From: Acanthaster planci
Taxonomy: Eukaryota; Echinodermata; Asteroidea; Valvatida; Acanthasteridae
Direction of reading: 5' to 3'
NCBI RefSeq assembly: GCF_001949145.1
Contig: NW_019091437.1
Span: 857,287 to 921,286 of the forward strand
Length of the DNA: 64,000 bases
Part shown: positions 39,745-51,854 of the stretch, one piece after another
How positions within the stretch are numbered: position 1 is the stretch's first letter
Layout of the letters: every line of letters begins with the position of its first letter
Translations under genes and position numbers: made by a program
Notes under the pieces: model-generated
Told to the model about the DNA's origin: nothing
What the model saw: the letters and a program-made list of their open reading frames with translations, nothing else
The model's database searches: none

Positions 39745-40060
39745 TCAGCTTGTATTTCTGAAAGTATCGGACCGAACTGGGCCCTCTAAATTGCTCTATT
39801 TCGCCATGGAGTGTAGGCATCAATTTCCAAAATGGCGATGGGCCTCTTGACTGTTTTGAGGGATGATTTCCTCTGGAGAGAAATATCTTCAAAAGTCACC
39901 GGTTAAGCCACTGAAATTTGAAAGGAAAATGAAAGATGAGGAAGTGAGCTTTAATTTGATATGTGTCTTGAACAGCTGTTCAACTTGCCAGAATTTTTCC
40001 TAATTTTTGAAGTGGGGATATTTATCACTGTTGTCTATGGCAACTTCTTTACTGGTCTGA
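39745..40060 (+). repeat. Diverged dispersed repeat, copy 2
   Basis: Similar in the same orientation to 5950-6345. Shared blocks are GCCACTGAAATTTGAAAGG followed by AAAATGAAAGA near 39910, and GGGGATATTTATCACTG near 40013 followed by CTATGGCAACT. Identity is moderate with indels. No frame is conserved and the exact ends are not resolved. Confidence 0.6.
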
Positions 40061-41356
40061 ACCCATGATGAAGCGAAGCTCTGTGACAGGATCGATTATC
40101 AGGCGAGGACATCAGTGGTGTAAGTGGGGTGAAAGAACTTTTACAAGCGTGGGAAAACTCTGTATGGTAGACTGGCTTTGTTGTCCCTACATAAACCTCA
40201 CTGAGGTTACGAGGCAAGCAGTACAATTGGATGCAGAAAAGGCTTATATTATAATTACCCACTGACAATTTGGGGATCAGTAGGACACTGCGTGAGATTA
40301 GGATCAGAGAGGTTTATGTGTGACCAACCATTCTACAACTAGGCTAAAGTTGGTATATGTATTACAAATTTAATGTTGGACAACCCCCCCTGCAAATTTT
40401 ATCTTAAAGCGCGATCCGCATTGCAAACGCCTTGAAAGCTGTGGTAGTTGAGGACAAAGAAAGTTGTGGAATTTGCATTGCTCGTGTGACAATGATGTCA
40501 TTTTCAAGACAACACCTAAAAGAAGCCTTCAATTTAGTTTTAGAGCAAAGTGGGCCACATATTTCTTGCAGCGGGATCTCTTTTTGAGAGATGATTTCTA
40601 ACGAAAATGGGGGAGGTGTGGTTGCCCGCAACTTTTTCTCTAACAGGTGAGTCTCTTTTTTCTAGTCCAACGGTCCGAACTTCTGCTAGTGTTTCTGTGT
40701 TACTCTTCTGGGGAAATCACTGAAATTTGTAAACACTCTAACTAATGAATTGGTTCGACAATTCTTGCAGCATGTCCCGGCCCTAATCCCCAAAGACAGA
40801 TGGGTGGGCCTTCTTCCACCCTTTAACCTATGGATTAGGCCTATGTGGCACAACTTCAGTGCGTTGCACCTTGTAAATTAGTCCTTGGTTACACCATCTG
40901 CTCCACGTGTTAAAGAAAGGATACTATCTGATCAAATCGTGAAAAACCTGTTTCGTTCCGTTCTGGTTCGATTCGATATGCACCTAGGGACTTTTCAGTT
41001 GTTTGCTCATTGATGGCATTACACAGAGTCTGAATAACATGGAAGCAAAATAAAATGGAATATCAGACGTGGAATGTGTAACCAACAGCACTGATACAGG
41101 TATAAGATTGGATACGACGTTCACTTTAAAATGAGACATTAAACATCGAAATCTGATTGTTTTGACAGACTTATGAATGATTTTTCCACGAAAAGTAAAT
41201 TGGCCAGAGACCAGATACCGAGATAATCGATTCTATCCGAATGTTGCAAGTGTTGTAATGTGGATGAACTGTCAAAGATTACATCCTTTCAACAGCCCTT
41301 TTTCTCGCGGGATACTAAAGGCGAGATCATCTCTCCATGGCTCCCATCGCTCTTCT

Positions 41357-41431
41357 AATAACAGCTGGAGTCTGCCTCCGGACGTCAATCTCAGCTGTTA
41401 TTTTGTCACTAAGAGTCTGCACGTCCGGAGG
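41357..41431. repeat. Two interleaved perfect inverted repeats (pseudoknot-like order)
   Basis: Arm A is AATAACAGCTG at 41357-41367, with its exact complement CAGCTGTTATT at 41392-41402. Arm B is CCTCCGGACGT at 41375-41385, with its exact complement ACGTCCGGAGG at 41421-41431. The order is A, B, A', B', so both stems together would form an H-type pseudoknot in RNA. No gene is recognised here. It could also be overlapping remnants of mobile-element ends. Confidence 0.6.
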
Positions 41432-42624
41432 GGCAATGTTTACAACTTGGATTTTAAGTACCAAAAGACGTAAAAAATCACATGGGGGAGGTCTCTAGAT
41501 CTCGGTGGTAATACATGATTCAACGCCACGACACTGTGGCCAAACACTTTTTGAAGGCAGTTCTGGACAGACAGTAAACGATGAGCCAGAGCGCCATCTT
41601 GAACTCACCATAAGCATCTAAACACACCATGCTCCCAAATTTCAAAATTTAATTCAAGGATTGGGAAGACATTATAGCGGTCCGACGATGAGGCAACTAC
41701 CGCAAAGGCCAATTGATCCAGACACTCACTTTCTCATCACAATGGAAGTTGCTCTCGTATATGGGAGGATAGATGTTGGTTGGGGGCTTACTCTCGAACA
41801 CTGCGTGAGTTGAATTTTGCGTCGAGAGACAATTCAGCTTCATCGTTGATGAAGAGATGCTGGACGAATCACAAGTCTGCCTGGGAGTGGTCGACGATGC
41901 GCTGATGAAGCTTATCCGTCTTGGCAAATCTGCCGGTAGAAGCCCATGTCGCATTGGGCCATGCCCATGCAGGTCCAGCCCAGTGGCTTGCGGGTTGACA
42001 TCCAGTTGCGCCTTCACCAATTCGGCGACCGCTGACCTCCCTGTCCAATGTCGCCCGAAAAGCCCTCGACTAAGATTGAGGCTGGTAACCCCCCCTCCCA
42101 GGCCCCTAGGCATCAAATTTCAATGGCTGAACACAATCCATCCCCGTGCCTAAAATGTTAAGCATGTAAACATGTTTACAAACTCTTGCCAGAAAGAGTT
42201 TAGAAACGGAATACACATTTTTTTTTGTAGGCCAAGCAATTGTCCACGCTGAGACAGTTAAGCTACCTTTGTCCCAATGCCAGAAATGGAAAACTTGGTC
42301 CCACAGTCAATTTGATTTCTCTTGGTAAAGTACTCATAACTTTTTAAAAACTGTGAGACTAGGACGTTTAATGTCTCACTTCAAAAGTGGAACTGCATAT
42401 CTTTCAAACCATACCTTTGTTATCTGTGTTTGTTCCACTGTCGAAACAGACGCTAACCGTCCGTGTACATTGTCTAATCGTGGAGGGTGCGTCTGATTAG
42501 CTAACACAAGGCAACCCACACATGGGGGTGGCCGTGCTTGATGTGTAAAACTAGCGTGACGGTGGGGGACGAGGTTTAACCAGCTAAGTCATGGAAGCCA
42601 ATCGAACACACCGGCTTGGGTTAG

Positions 42625-42644
42625 GTTGTTTGCACTCTATTTCC
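42625..42644 (+). other. Possible 5' UTR splice acceptor of gene B
   Basis: TTTGCACTCTATTTCCAG ends about 97 nt before the gene B start. It has the pyrimidine tract and CAG of a 3' splice site, matching the arrangement seen in front of gene A. If used, the transcript would contain an in-frame upstream ATG at 42655, 29 codons before the preferred start at 42742. Confidence 0.35.
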
Positions 42645-42741
42645 AGTCTACGTTATGCATGGATGGCATTTCATAATACACTTCTGTGATGTAAACGGTG
42701 CTCAGTGCAGTGCGCTCACCAACAAAGTGACAGTGGCCAAA

Positions 42742-45700
42742 ATGTATCGGACTAGGCTTTTGACGAAATGTCCGCCCGTCAAAAAAGGATGGCCCGTGAC
42801 GACCGTCCCCTGGTCGCGTTCCAAGACCGTTCTCCTGGAGAAGACGGCATCGGCAACTGAGGTACCGAAAACGGTTAGACCATTCGAGGAGATACCCGGC
42901 CCCAAACTCTGGCCAATCGTTGGATGTCTGCCCAACTACCGGGCGAGTGACTTCAAGCCCGAGCAGTACCACAAAATGTGGCAGCGCAGGTAAACACGAT
43001 CCTTGAAATTTTGAGTTCAACACCATCAAGTTATATACAGCGCGAGTTTTGAACAAACAAAGCCATCGTTCAGGTTGGACCTGAAATGCCAGTCATGCTC
43101 TTATATCATTGCTTTTGGACTGTAGAGAGTCACAAAAGATTCTGACCTGGACATCACAGAAAGTTGTACAAATTGAGGAGATTATCAGGCCTCACGCGAA
43201 CTAAAGCAGCAATGGTAAAATGCCTGTTAGTGCGCAGCTCGAAGCCCCTTAGGCGCTCTGTGCTGCATTTTCCGGCAGTATGGCCCCTCTTTTCTTCTTC
43301 CCTCACCCTGTTCCTTCATTTATTTTTTGGGGGAAGGGGCGTACGCCCCCACCTGAATACACCACTGATCGCGGCGCACTAACCTTCGTAGTACGGCAAA
43401 CCCACGAAGCAAGCTATGCGGACAGACACAACGGAGCGCACTGCATTCACGTACATGTACACTGTACATAATGCACTTACGTGTACGTGTCATGCGTGAC
43501 GTGTACGAGTCATGCGTGGCCTATGGCGTTGGATGCGCGTAGCGTGCATTTGGACAATACAAGTAGGATGGGTGAACGCGCGCGGATTAGACTATCGTGA
43601 ACGGGTGCACGCAGCCACCCTCTATACACGCAGTGGGTCAGATTTGCCCAACACAAAGCTACGATATCCCCCAAAATATAAAAGTCGGTGAAGCGTAGCA
43701 TCGTCGTGGACATATACCCAAAGTCATCTGTGAGAATTTCAAAGAATTTCGGGAAGGGCCACGAAAGTTTTGAGCATGTTCCAAATTATAGTGGTACATC
43801 CACATCATTTTCAAAAGATGGGGCAATCACAGAACAATCGTAATCTAATCTAGCACATTCTTAGGGTCACAGTTTAGACATCATAAACATCGTTTATAAT
43901 CGTGGCTTATGACGATCTTATGACGATTCAATAAGAATTTATGAAACTTCGTTACGACTTTTGCTACGTATAATGATGGTGATAAATTTTCATCTGCCTA
44001 CATAAAATCTCAAATGAAACATAAACAATTGTCTATTTACCGTAGAGTATTCATAACTCTAGTGGATCAGAACCGTGTGACAACGTAGTAGATCGTAACA
44101 TATCTCACGTATGTTCTCCCTCAGGCATTCTGTGCGCCACTTAGTTATATGAACCAAGTTGCACGAAATTTGAAACGAATTCTGAAAAGGGGATTTAAAA
44201 AACACGATCAGATTTGAAGGAAAAAAAGTCCACGGTCTTTCCCATTTTAAAACCACTTCTCCAGTTTATCCAAGCAAACAAAATAAAGTGCCTTGTGTAT
44301 TAAGACCCGATAAAAACATCAGTAGTATTTTCAAGTTATCGCGAACTTGAATATTTTGCACGAGAATCATTTGTCCGTAGTAGGGCATGTATACGTGCAT
44401 TGATGGATTACATGTACATGTGCATGTAGGTGCACATGTACATTAACAAGAAACACATCACAAAATGAAATCTGAAGCCTGATTATATTTCTCTGTTATA
44501 AATTCAGCAAACTTTTACACAATGCGAAAGATCTCCGCAGATGGATTTTGGTATAGTCGTTTGCTGGCTGGCGTCGCCATTTTAACAAGCAACAGAAAGT
44601 GACCTTGAGTTTGCCGAATTTTAGCGCATGCGCACAAATTAAGTGGAAGTGGTGAACATACGTGATCTCGGCGAAAACGAAATGAATCTGCTTCATATTT
44701 GTACAAATTTCCTTCATTTGCGTACTATTATCACAGAATAACCGTCATTAGCAGAAGGAAGTTGCAATGGGGGCCCTGTGTCACCTGAATCATTATGATA
44801 ATCACGTCCGCAGTTAATCGAAGACTATAAGGCTGCAATCGTGACAGTGTGACCTAGGGCTTACACCGCTTCCACATAAAATGGCTTGATAATTGCTCAA
44901 ATGAAACCATCTTTCAGTAGAGGATGTTAAATCCGAGCGACAGAATAAAAATAGTCAACATTAGTACTTTGTGCATAGTTTAGAATATTTAAGTCTGTAG
45001 AATTAGGGCACTTTCCATATTGGTATTTGCTGGGCTTGCCTTGGCTTGGCAAAGAGTTGTTTTTAAAGTCACTTAATACGAAGTATTAAGTTATTCCCCA
45101 GAATAACGAGTTATTCCCCAATCAGGTACGAGGAGTACGGAAAGGAGAGCAAAATAGTGGCGGAGCGAGTGTTTCATCGTCAGTGGGTCAACGTCTATTC
45201 ACCGGCCACAGCAAAGCAGGTGTTTGCCCAAGAGGGCAAGTATCCTGAGCGTCCTCGGGTGGTAATGTACATGCTACGCAAGGAACATCTCGGACATTTA
45301 GGAGTTGCGATGGGGTAAGAAAGAGATATATGACTGCGTGTTTTGTGGTGGCTTATGACGAAAGAGGAGAACTCTCTCTCTCTCTCTCTCTCAGAGAGAG
45401 AGAGAGAGAGAGAATCAACTGAAGGGGAGAATCAACTAGTCCTGAAACATGGAAAGTACTTATCGATATACAAAGCAATTTGTTTGTATTTACATACAAA
45501 CACAAATACGAAGAGACAAACAAATGAATAAAAAATGTGAGATAATAACATTTTCAGCAGTTACTGACTGTAGAATAATTGTGGTGGATACGGCATTAAG
45601 TACGGGTACAGTGCACTTCAAATTTTTGGCTGATTTGACATATCACATCCCGAGTATAAGAAGGCAAATGTTACCATACTTCATCGACGAGTTTGACTAA

Positions 45701-48700
45701 ATCGACCCGGTTCCACTTTCAGCGTCTGGCCCATTATGCACAATTGTTCGTATGAACATTCTGCCTTCGTAAAACAAGAAACTTCGTGCCACACAGAGTG
45801 AGTGGAGTTAAAGGAACATGCTTGTTCTTAATTCTTGATGAAATCATTAGACACTTTGTCCTCAGTGTTGAGCGGAGACCCCGAGTCTTTTAAGCTAAAT
45901 TTCCCCAGTTGTCTTTCTTCTCTAGGAAGACAATACCAGCTCTCAACTCAATCAAAATATCTACAGCTGGCAATTTGTTTTTTCCGGATCCTGTTGAATC
46001 TTCGCAGGGAGGGCGTGCAATGGAAACAAGGACGGAGTCTCTGGAATCGGAAAGTGCTCCGGCCCCAGGCTGTGGAAGACTACATTCCCCGTATCAACGA
46101 CGTCGTGGATGACTTCATTGAGCACATTCGTCATTTGGCAATGGCCGGACCGCGAGAAGTTGACGGACATCAGCTGAAGCCTGGGGAGGTGCCAAATCTT
46201 CTGACAGAAATCATGAAATGCTCCTTGGAGAGTGAGCTTCATTTAAATTTGCAGTTCCACTGGTTGCAACAAACCAATGATACATGTAAACGTGGTCTTA
46301 TAACTGAAAATACCGGTCAAGGGTAAACGCGATAAATGTTTCTCGGATACTATTAAACACCGTAACCATTTGGGGGAACAGTCCACTAATTCAAGTCCAA
46401 TTGAAAACAGTTTAAAATCCGCACCGTTCAGGGCCCAATGACATGCATACCAGCATCCCTGAGATTTCTGAAACACAAATTCAATTATTGTCTGGTCCCT
46501 TATCTCTCAATTTCTTTTCATTTTTTTGTGGGTTAACCAATTATATATATACACTTACACTTATACACAAAATCACCCCCCCGAAAAGTGATTTTTCCGA
46601 AGTCTGATTGCAGCCATTTTTCAAGTGGCAACCCTCAACTTTAAATTTCTTGGGCACTTAAGACCATTTTTCAACCGTAGTTTTTAGCCACTCTGCTCTC
46701 ATATGAAAGCTAAAAGACCAAGGGAGTTGATCCTGGGAACGATTTACGCAATTTCACCCTTTTGGGGGCCAAATAATATCCTTTTTCAAAAGATACTGGG
46801 GGTTGGGGAAACACATTATTTTTAATGCTAATGAGCTAGTCAGAAATTCTCACTTGAATTAGTGGACTGCACCCTTGGGGTTTAGTGTATGTGAAAGTGC
46901 GCATTTGTAAACATAAAAAGTCAACGTTATTTCGAACAACCGAGGGCGCTGTTCGTGTAATGTCATCCAGGGAAGACGACACTGCACATTGTTAGGTTTT
47001 CCTGTTTAAAATCATGAATCCAAAATTTGCTTACCGTAACATTTGAGAACGGTGGTTTGTTACCCTTATTTTCAAAACGTACACGATAATATATCACCAA
47101 CGAGTTGGACGGCCAAATATGAAAGTCCATTTTTTGTTTGTGGCCAAATCAATGTAACTGCGATTTTCTGCCCGATATAACATCACAGTTTTGCTCCCGA
47201 ATATGGTAGTTCACATAATTTTAATAACCAAAAAGGAATCAAAATACCATTCGAAGTATAAACAAATAAAACAACGTTAACTGGTGCACAAAGGGGCATT
47301 TTCAATGGTTGCATTAAAACAATTTTCTTGCACAGACCCTTAACATAAACTTCCTCTATCTGAAAGCACAAGCTGATTATTCAGGCATATTCACGGTTTT
47401 GCACAGTCATGCACAGCTGTACATGTTTATTATCCTTAGAAGGCACGAGCATGGAATATGTTGGCAATAAAGAATATAGCTTTACACTGATAATTCTTCT
47501 TAAGCTTACAAAAAAATCAGTTAAAAACATTATCCAAGTTTTACTAATAGGGTTAACTGTTTGATTTGTCACTTTCATGCACAGTGATGGGATCGATTAC
47601 ACTGAGTAAGCGTCTTGGAGGGATCAAACCAGGTCTCGATCTTGACTTGGACGCACACCGTTTCTTGACGGAGAACACGCTGTTCTGGCCCCATTCGACG
47701 AAGTTGGACATGTCGGCATTTCAACTCTTCAGGTACTTTCCAAACAAGACGTACAAAGCCATGAAGCGACACTGGCTGAATATGTGCACGATAACATCCA
47801 AACTCATGGAGGAATACAGTGACAGGATGAAGGTGAGAGGCAAGGTTTCTTTTCCGACTTAAACAGGGCAGTTAAAAAATATCCCATCAGGCGCAAACAG
47901 CCATGGATCGTGAAATAAAACTAACCGTTTTCAGACAGTTTCAGCTTTTCTAGCGAATTGCGGAAATAATTTATGTAAATTGCTAATTTAGTCTGAAGAG
48001 TTACGAATGTACATAACATGTTTTCGTTCTCCAGAACGGTAAGATACTGATATGAATGTTCACTTGTAATCCCGAAAAGGAAACCCTTGAGAGCGAGGAC
48101 TTGGGGGAGGACACGGCTCCCGATGTTTATTCCTATTTCCTTGCCAAGAACACACCAGCTACTGAGCTTCTGGGGCACATGCAAGATCTCCTCCAAGTTA
48201 GTATGGATACGGTAAGTGGTCCTGGCCGAGACTTGGGTCCAAAGGGTGTGATGCGGGCCTCCATTGTCGCCAAGTGCTGTACTGTTTTGACGAAATGATA
48301 TCTTTCCGAGTGAGCCGCCGTGCGCAAATTTGACATAAAACTGTACCCTATGGTAACATCCAACGGGATACTTACAAATGTGTTCGTGGCTTTCTATAAA
48401 ATATCACATCAAATTTAAAGTATGGTCAAAAAGTTGGCGTACTTGGATACGTTTAGGAATCGCCTCAGGGACACCGAGGACAGGAATTATGTTAGACAGC
48501 GACCAGGATTAATATCCTCAGCAGAAAACTGCGGCAAATCCCGATTAGAACAGTTGCCGAATACTCGAGAGGAAAACATGGAAACCCTTTAAGCGCGTAG
48601 ATGACCAAACTGTAACGTGTTTGTCCCTATGCTTAACTGAAAACCACTTTCATTGTCTGCACAGACGTCCAACTCTATGAACCTGCTGCTGTACTGCATA

Positions 48701-51700
48701 GCGAGCAACCCTCGAGTCCAGGAGAAACTATACAATGAGGTTAGTGAGGTTCTTCAAGGAGGCAGTGTGACAGTCGATAAGTTGAAGGATCTGAGGTACC
48801 TTAAATGTTGCGTCAAGGAATCAAGCAGGTTTGTGAATATTAATTCCAAGAGGTAAAACATTTTACCATGAGGGCGAAAGGCATCAGACTTGAAGAAGAC
48901 AGAACAAGCAACCCAACATGCAAGGCACGAAAAGTCCTGATTTACTTTGGAGGCAACAAATTCATCGTAATCCTGTTTCAGAAATGTTTGATTCACTCTA
49001 ATTTAGCAAGCTAAGATATCGCATAATAAGTGTCTTAAATTACAAAATGAAAGATGGAACTGTTCGTATTCTAAAACGAAATAAAAAATGACTGTTGTTT
49101 TCGTTTTTAAGAAGTAAAGCGAGAAACGACCTGTTTTTTCTTTATTTTTTCGTTTCAAATGGCAAAACGAGAAACCATTCGCTTTTAATTTACGCTTCTC
49201 TTTTTCACACTGAAAAACAACAAATCAATTAACGAAACGTACACGGATCTCACTAAATACATTTCTTCGCGAATACTCAAATTGCTAAGCGCTTCGTTTT
49301 TGTCCCACTGAACGTCGAGCTTTCAATAGCAATAAAATAGCAATACAGTTCAGGAAAAAAATTCTCTCGATTGATCTCCAGGATCTCAATTATTGTAACT
49401 GATTGACAAGATGACACGGCCCGGATGCTCTTTGCGATTCAATTAATCGATTGTGGTCGGAAACGAATTTCGATAATAAAAATGATTATGGCCGAATTTA
49501 TCCCTTCGTAAAACCCTTGTTTTAGCTCCTATAATGGTCAATACATTGGTCAATATACCAACGACCTTCACTTTTGGGCAATTAATTTCAAACAATGGTT
49601 ATAATTGATCCCAATCAACTACCAATGGTAGTATCGGTAAGATTCTTAGAACATGTTGATTTTTCCAACAGAGCATGCAAGTAACGAGTCCTTTTTGTGA
49701 TTCACGGCGCACGCTTTCATGACTGTTTCTGTAACGTATTAATCTCATTCCTTGCTTCCTCAGTTTCCTGTTTATTTATTTACCAACTCCTTTCTACTGT
49801 ACGTCTTCCTTTTCTATGGGCATTCTTTAGATTCTGGAGAATTTGTAGAGTGGAAACTTTCTTTCAGTATATTCCATTACTTAACCTCAACTAATCCACC
49901 TCTCCACACTTCACCGCACCCCAGGCTACCCTATGCCTTACCTCCCTCATCTTTCTTTTACTGCGTCTCACCCAACCTTGCCTCAACAAATCCCACCTCA
50001 CTTCCCCTCGCCGTCGTGACCTCATCGCCGCCAATCTGTACCTCACCTCAACCCAGTTGACCTTACTCACCTCCTTCTCATCTCAAGTTACCTCATCCAT
50101 CTCGCCTCGCCTCACCAACCTCACTCAACCCATTTCATCTCACCGTTGCGACCGCAACCTTGCCAATCCGCACCTTACCTCAACACATTTGACCTTGACC
50201 TCACCCAACCTCATCCCATCTTATCTTGTGTCAGATCACCCACATTTCAACTCAATTTTAATATTTTACTCTTGTATAGTTCTCTCGTAGTCATGGAAGG
50301 TCGTAAAGATAAAACGGAGATCAAATAAAAATCAAAATTAGAAACTGTGTACACGCATACTGTGTAATTTTGTGTTCTCTGCACAAGAATTACGTCAGAT
50401 GTGCGACCAACGAGTTTTATACACTGATTGGCAAGATTTTCAATAAATTCAAATTCCTCAAGCTTTCCTGTGTCTTATCCTTTATGTTAGAATGTTCATG
50501 ACTATCCCCGGAACATCACGTATTCTCGACCACGACATCGTGATAAATGACTACAATGTTCCCAAAGGAGTAAGTTGAAAGTAATTGTACATGTAGTTTT
50601 CACACACAGTTACGCCATAAAGATGTCAAGCATAGGAGGCCAATTTCATCGTTTTTATGCTATTTTGGTACATGTACAACAGTTGCTGTATTTCCTGATG
50701 ATAGTGTACACGTAACTGTCTTAATAAGTTTTTAGCGAGAAACCAGCACATAAACCAGCCAAAACACATACAATTTCACTTTCTAGAGGATGTCACTGCA
50801 ATGTTTGGTCCACGGGCTTATTCATTGTAGATATATTTTGTATTTCAATTGCAACAGACCTACATTAACATGTGCTTCCAAGTCATGTGTCGGGATCCGG
50901 AGATTTTTGAGGAGCCCAACGAATACAGACCGGAGCGCTGGCTTGATGTCCGTAAGGCCCCAGACATGGCATTTTCACATCTCCCCTTTGGATTCGGCCC
51001 CCGCAGCTGTGTGGGAAGAAGGCTGGTCGACCAGGAAATGTACATTTTGCTTGCCAACGTAAGTTATTCATAAAAGTGGATATTAAGCAAACACTGCCAC
51101 AATGCTTTATAAGATTTAATCGGAGGTCAGAATGTGGAATACACAGATAGACTGATCCATCCTTCAACCCACCGGTGTTTCGTCACATGCATTTCAAATC
51201 CTAAAAACCAACAGAAAAACGCCACACCGTGTAAGTAGTGTGTCAATGATCCCGGTAAGCAAAGACGCTAGATTTTATCCACGCGACTAAGTCAGGTGGT
51301 AAGTGCGCGTTATATAATTATGCATCATCAACAAACAGGATGCGAAGTACATGTACACGTGCGCATGAGTGTGGTGTCACAGCAGTAATGGTGTCTCATT
51401 GGATCAATCTACATGTGTATATATTGAAGGCACGTGTTGGTTTGGGCATAAACATTTCGATAAACACTTAAAAGCAATTTTCAAGCTTGGTTTATTTTTT
51501 CGATGAGTAAGTGAATAAACTTAAATAATTAAAGACCAACGATTTTCACTGGGCGACAGTCACTTGAAAAGGTAGGGAGAGGGAGATAAGCCCCCCCCCA
51601 CTGATCGACGCCCTGCCCATAAGAAATGGCTAGACAGTCGAAATCATAAATGTGCATTAAGTACTCTTTGTAGCATTCCTTGCAACTTGACTGCCTCAAT

Positions 51701-51854
51701 ATGGAATTGTGAGCGACACTTGCGTTTTTTCCTCATGCAGTTGGTGTCAAAGTTTCGTATCGAGAATCTTTGCGACAGTGAACCTGACTTGAAGTGGATT
51801 GGGATTAATCTGACTGCATCTGAGCCCGTGCGACTCGCCTTTCACGAACGCTGA
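42742..51854 (+). CDS. Mitochondrial-clan cytochrome P450, gene B (9 exons, 532 aa)
   Basis: Coding exons: 42742-42989, 45126-45314, 46008-46231, 47585-47832, 48080-48211, 48665-48828, 50491-50569, 50858-51058, 51741-51854. They total 1599 nt in one frame. The start MYRTRL is chosen because gene C begins MYRCCQ at the same alignment point; an in-frame ATG at 42655 would add 29 residues. The first 45 residues are basic, as expected of a matrix leader. The PGP hinge is at 52-54. The I-helix reads VSMDTT with Asp346, Thr347 and Thr348, lacking the usual small Ala/Gly pair before Asp. ExxR is ESSR (399-402). PERW is at 453-456. The heme loop FGFGPRSCVGRRL has its Cys at 479. Expected to be a ferredoxin-dependent monooxygenase of the mitochondrial inner membrane; substrate unknown. 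It is a close tandem paralogue of gene C. The acceptor of exon 5 (CCCGAAAAG) lacks a clear pyrimidine tract. Confidence 0.93.
45372..45413. repeat. (CT)n-(AG)n mirror palindrome, gene B intron 2
   Basis: Twenty-one bases of alternating CT run directly into twenty-one bases of alternating AG, forming an inverted repeat able to fold into a hairpin. A short direct repeat of AGAATCAACT follows at its right edge. It is a simple-sequence feature, likely to vary in length between individuals. Confidence 0.9.
46379..46869. repeat. 491 bp terminal-inverted-repeat element, gene B intron 3
   Basis: CAGTCCACTAATTCAAGT at 46379-46396 has an exact reverse complement at 46852-46869. The interior is non-coding and includes a block (TCAAGTGGCAACCCTCAACT near 46620) that recurs in reverse orientation around 60262-60285. 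The second copy in gene C intron 2 has similar ends. A non-autonomous DNA transposon family is the best explanation; the superfamily is not identifiable from the ends alone. Confidence 0.8.
46930..47335 (+). repeat. Diverged dispersed repeat in gene B intron 3 (related to 34210-34610)
   Basis: Shares ordered blocks with gene A intron 8: GAGGGCGCTG, a TCCAGGGAAGACG-like block, ACATCACAGTTTTGCTC, GCACAAAGGGGCATTTTC and AAAACAAT. It adjoins the 491 bp element on its left, so this intron has been a repeated insertion target. Non-coding; ends approximate. Confidence 0.55.
49890..50245 (+). repeat. Pyrimidine-rich degenerate repeat, gene B intron 6
   Basis: About 350 bp is composed largely of C, T and A with recurring CTCACC, CCTCA and CAACC words. 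This looks like an eroded minisatellite. The strand asymmetry is strong, which creates accidental open frames rich in Pro, Ser, Thr and Leu. Nothing else is seen in the 1.66 kb intron. Confidence 0.65.

Larger units (their letters stand above)
35030..42640. other. Intergenic spacer between genes A and B
   Basis: No exon of any recognised gene is visible on either strand in these 7.6 kb. Listed separately are a foldback at 37265-37380, a dispersed repeat at 39745-40060 and interleaved inverted repeats at 41357-41431. The rest is AT-rich sequence with scattered TACATGTA and TAGGCCTA words. Regulatory elements for gene B probably lie at the right end, but no convincing TATA box was found. Confidence 0.55.

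Noticed and set aside
41697-42153. 139-codon minus and 98-codon plus open frames upstream of gene B
   Set aside because: Both strands are open over the same GC-richer stretch. Neither translation matches a family I know, and no homologous exon stands before gene C.
42655-42741. Upstream in-frame ATG of gene B adding 29 residues
   Set aside because: Gene C starts at the position equivalent to 42742 with the same Met-Tyr-Arg, and the extension does not look like a targeting leader. Kept only as an alternative.
49752-50328. Pro/Ser/Thr-rich open frames in gene B intron 6
   Set aside because: They follow from the pyrimidine-rich degenerate repeat. There are several overlapping frames and no splice logic.
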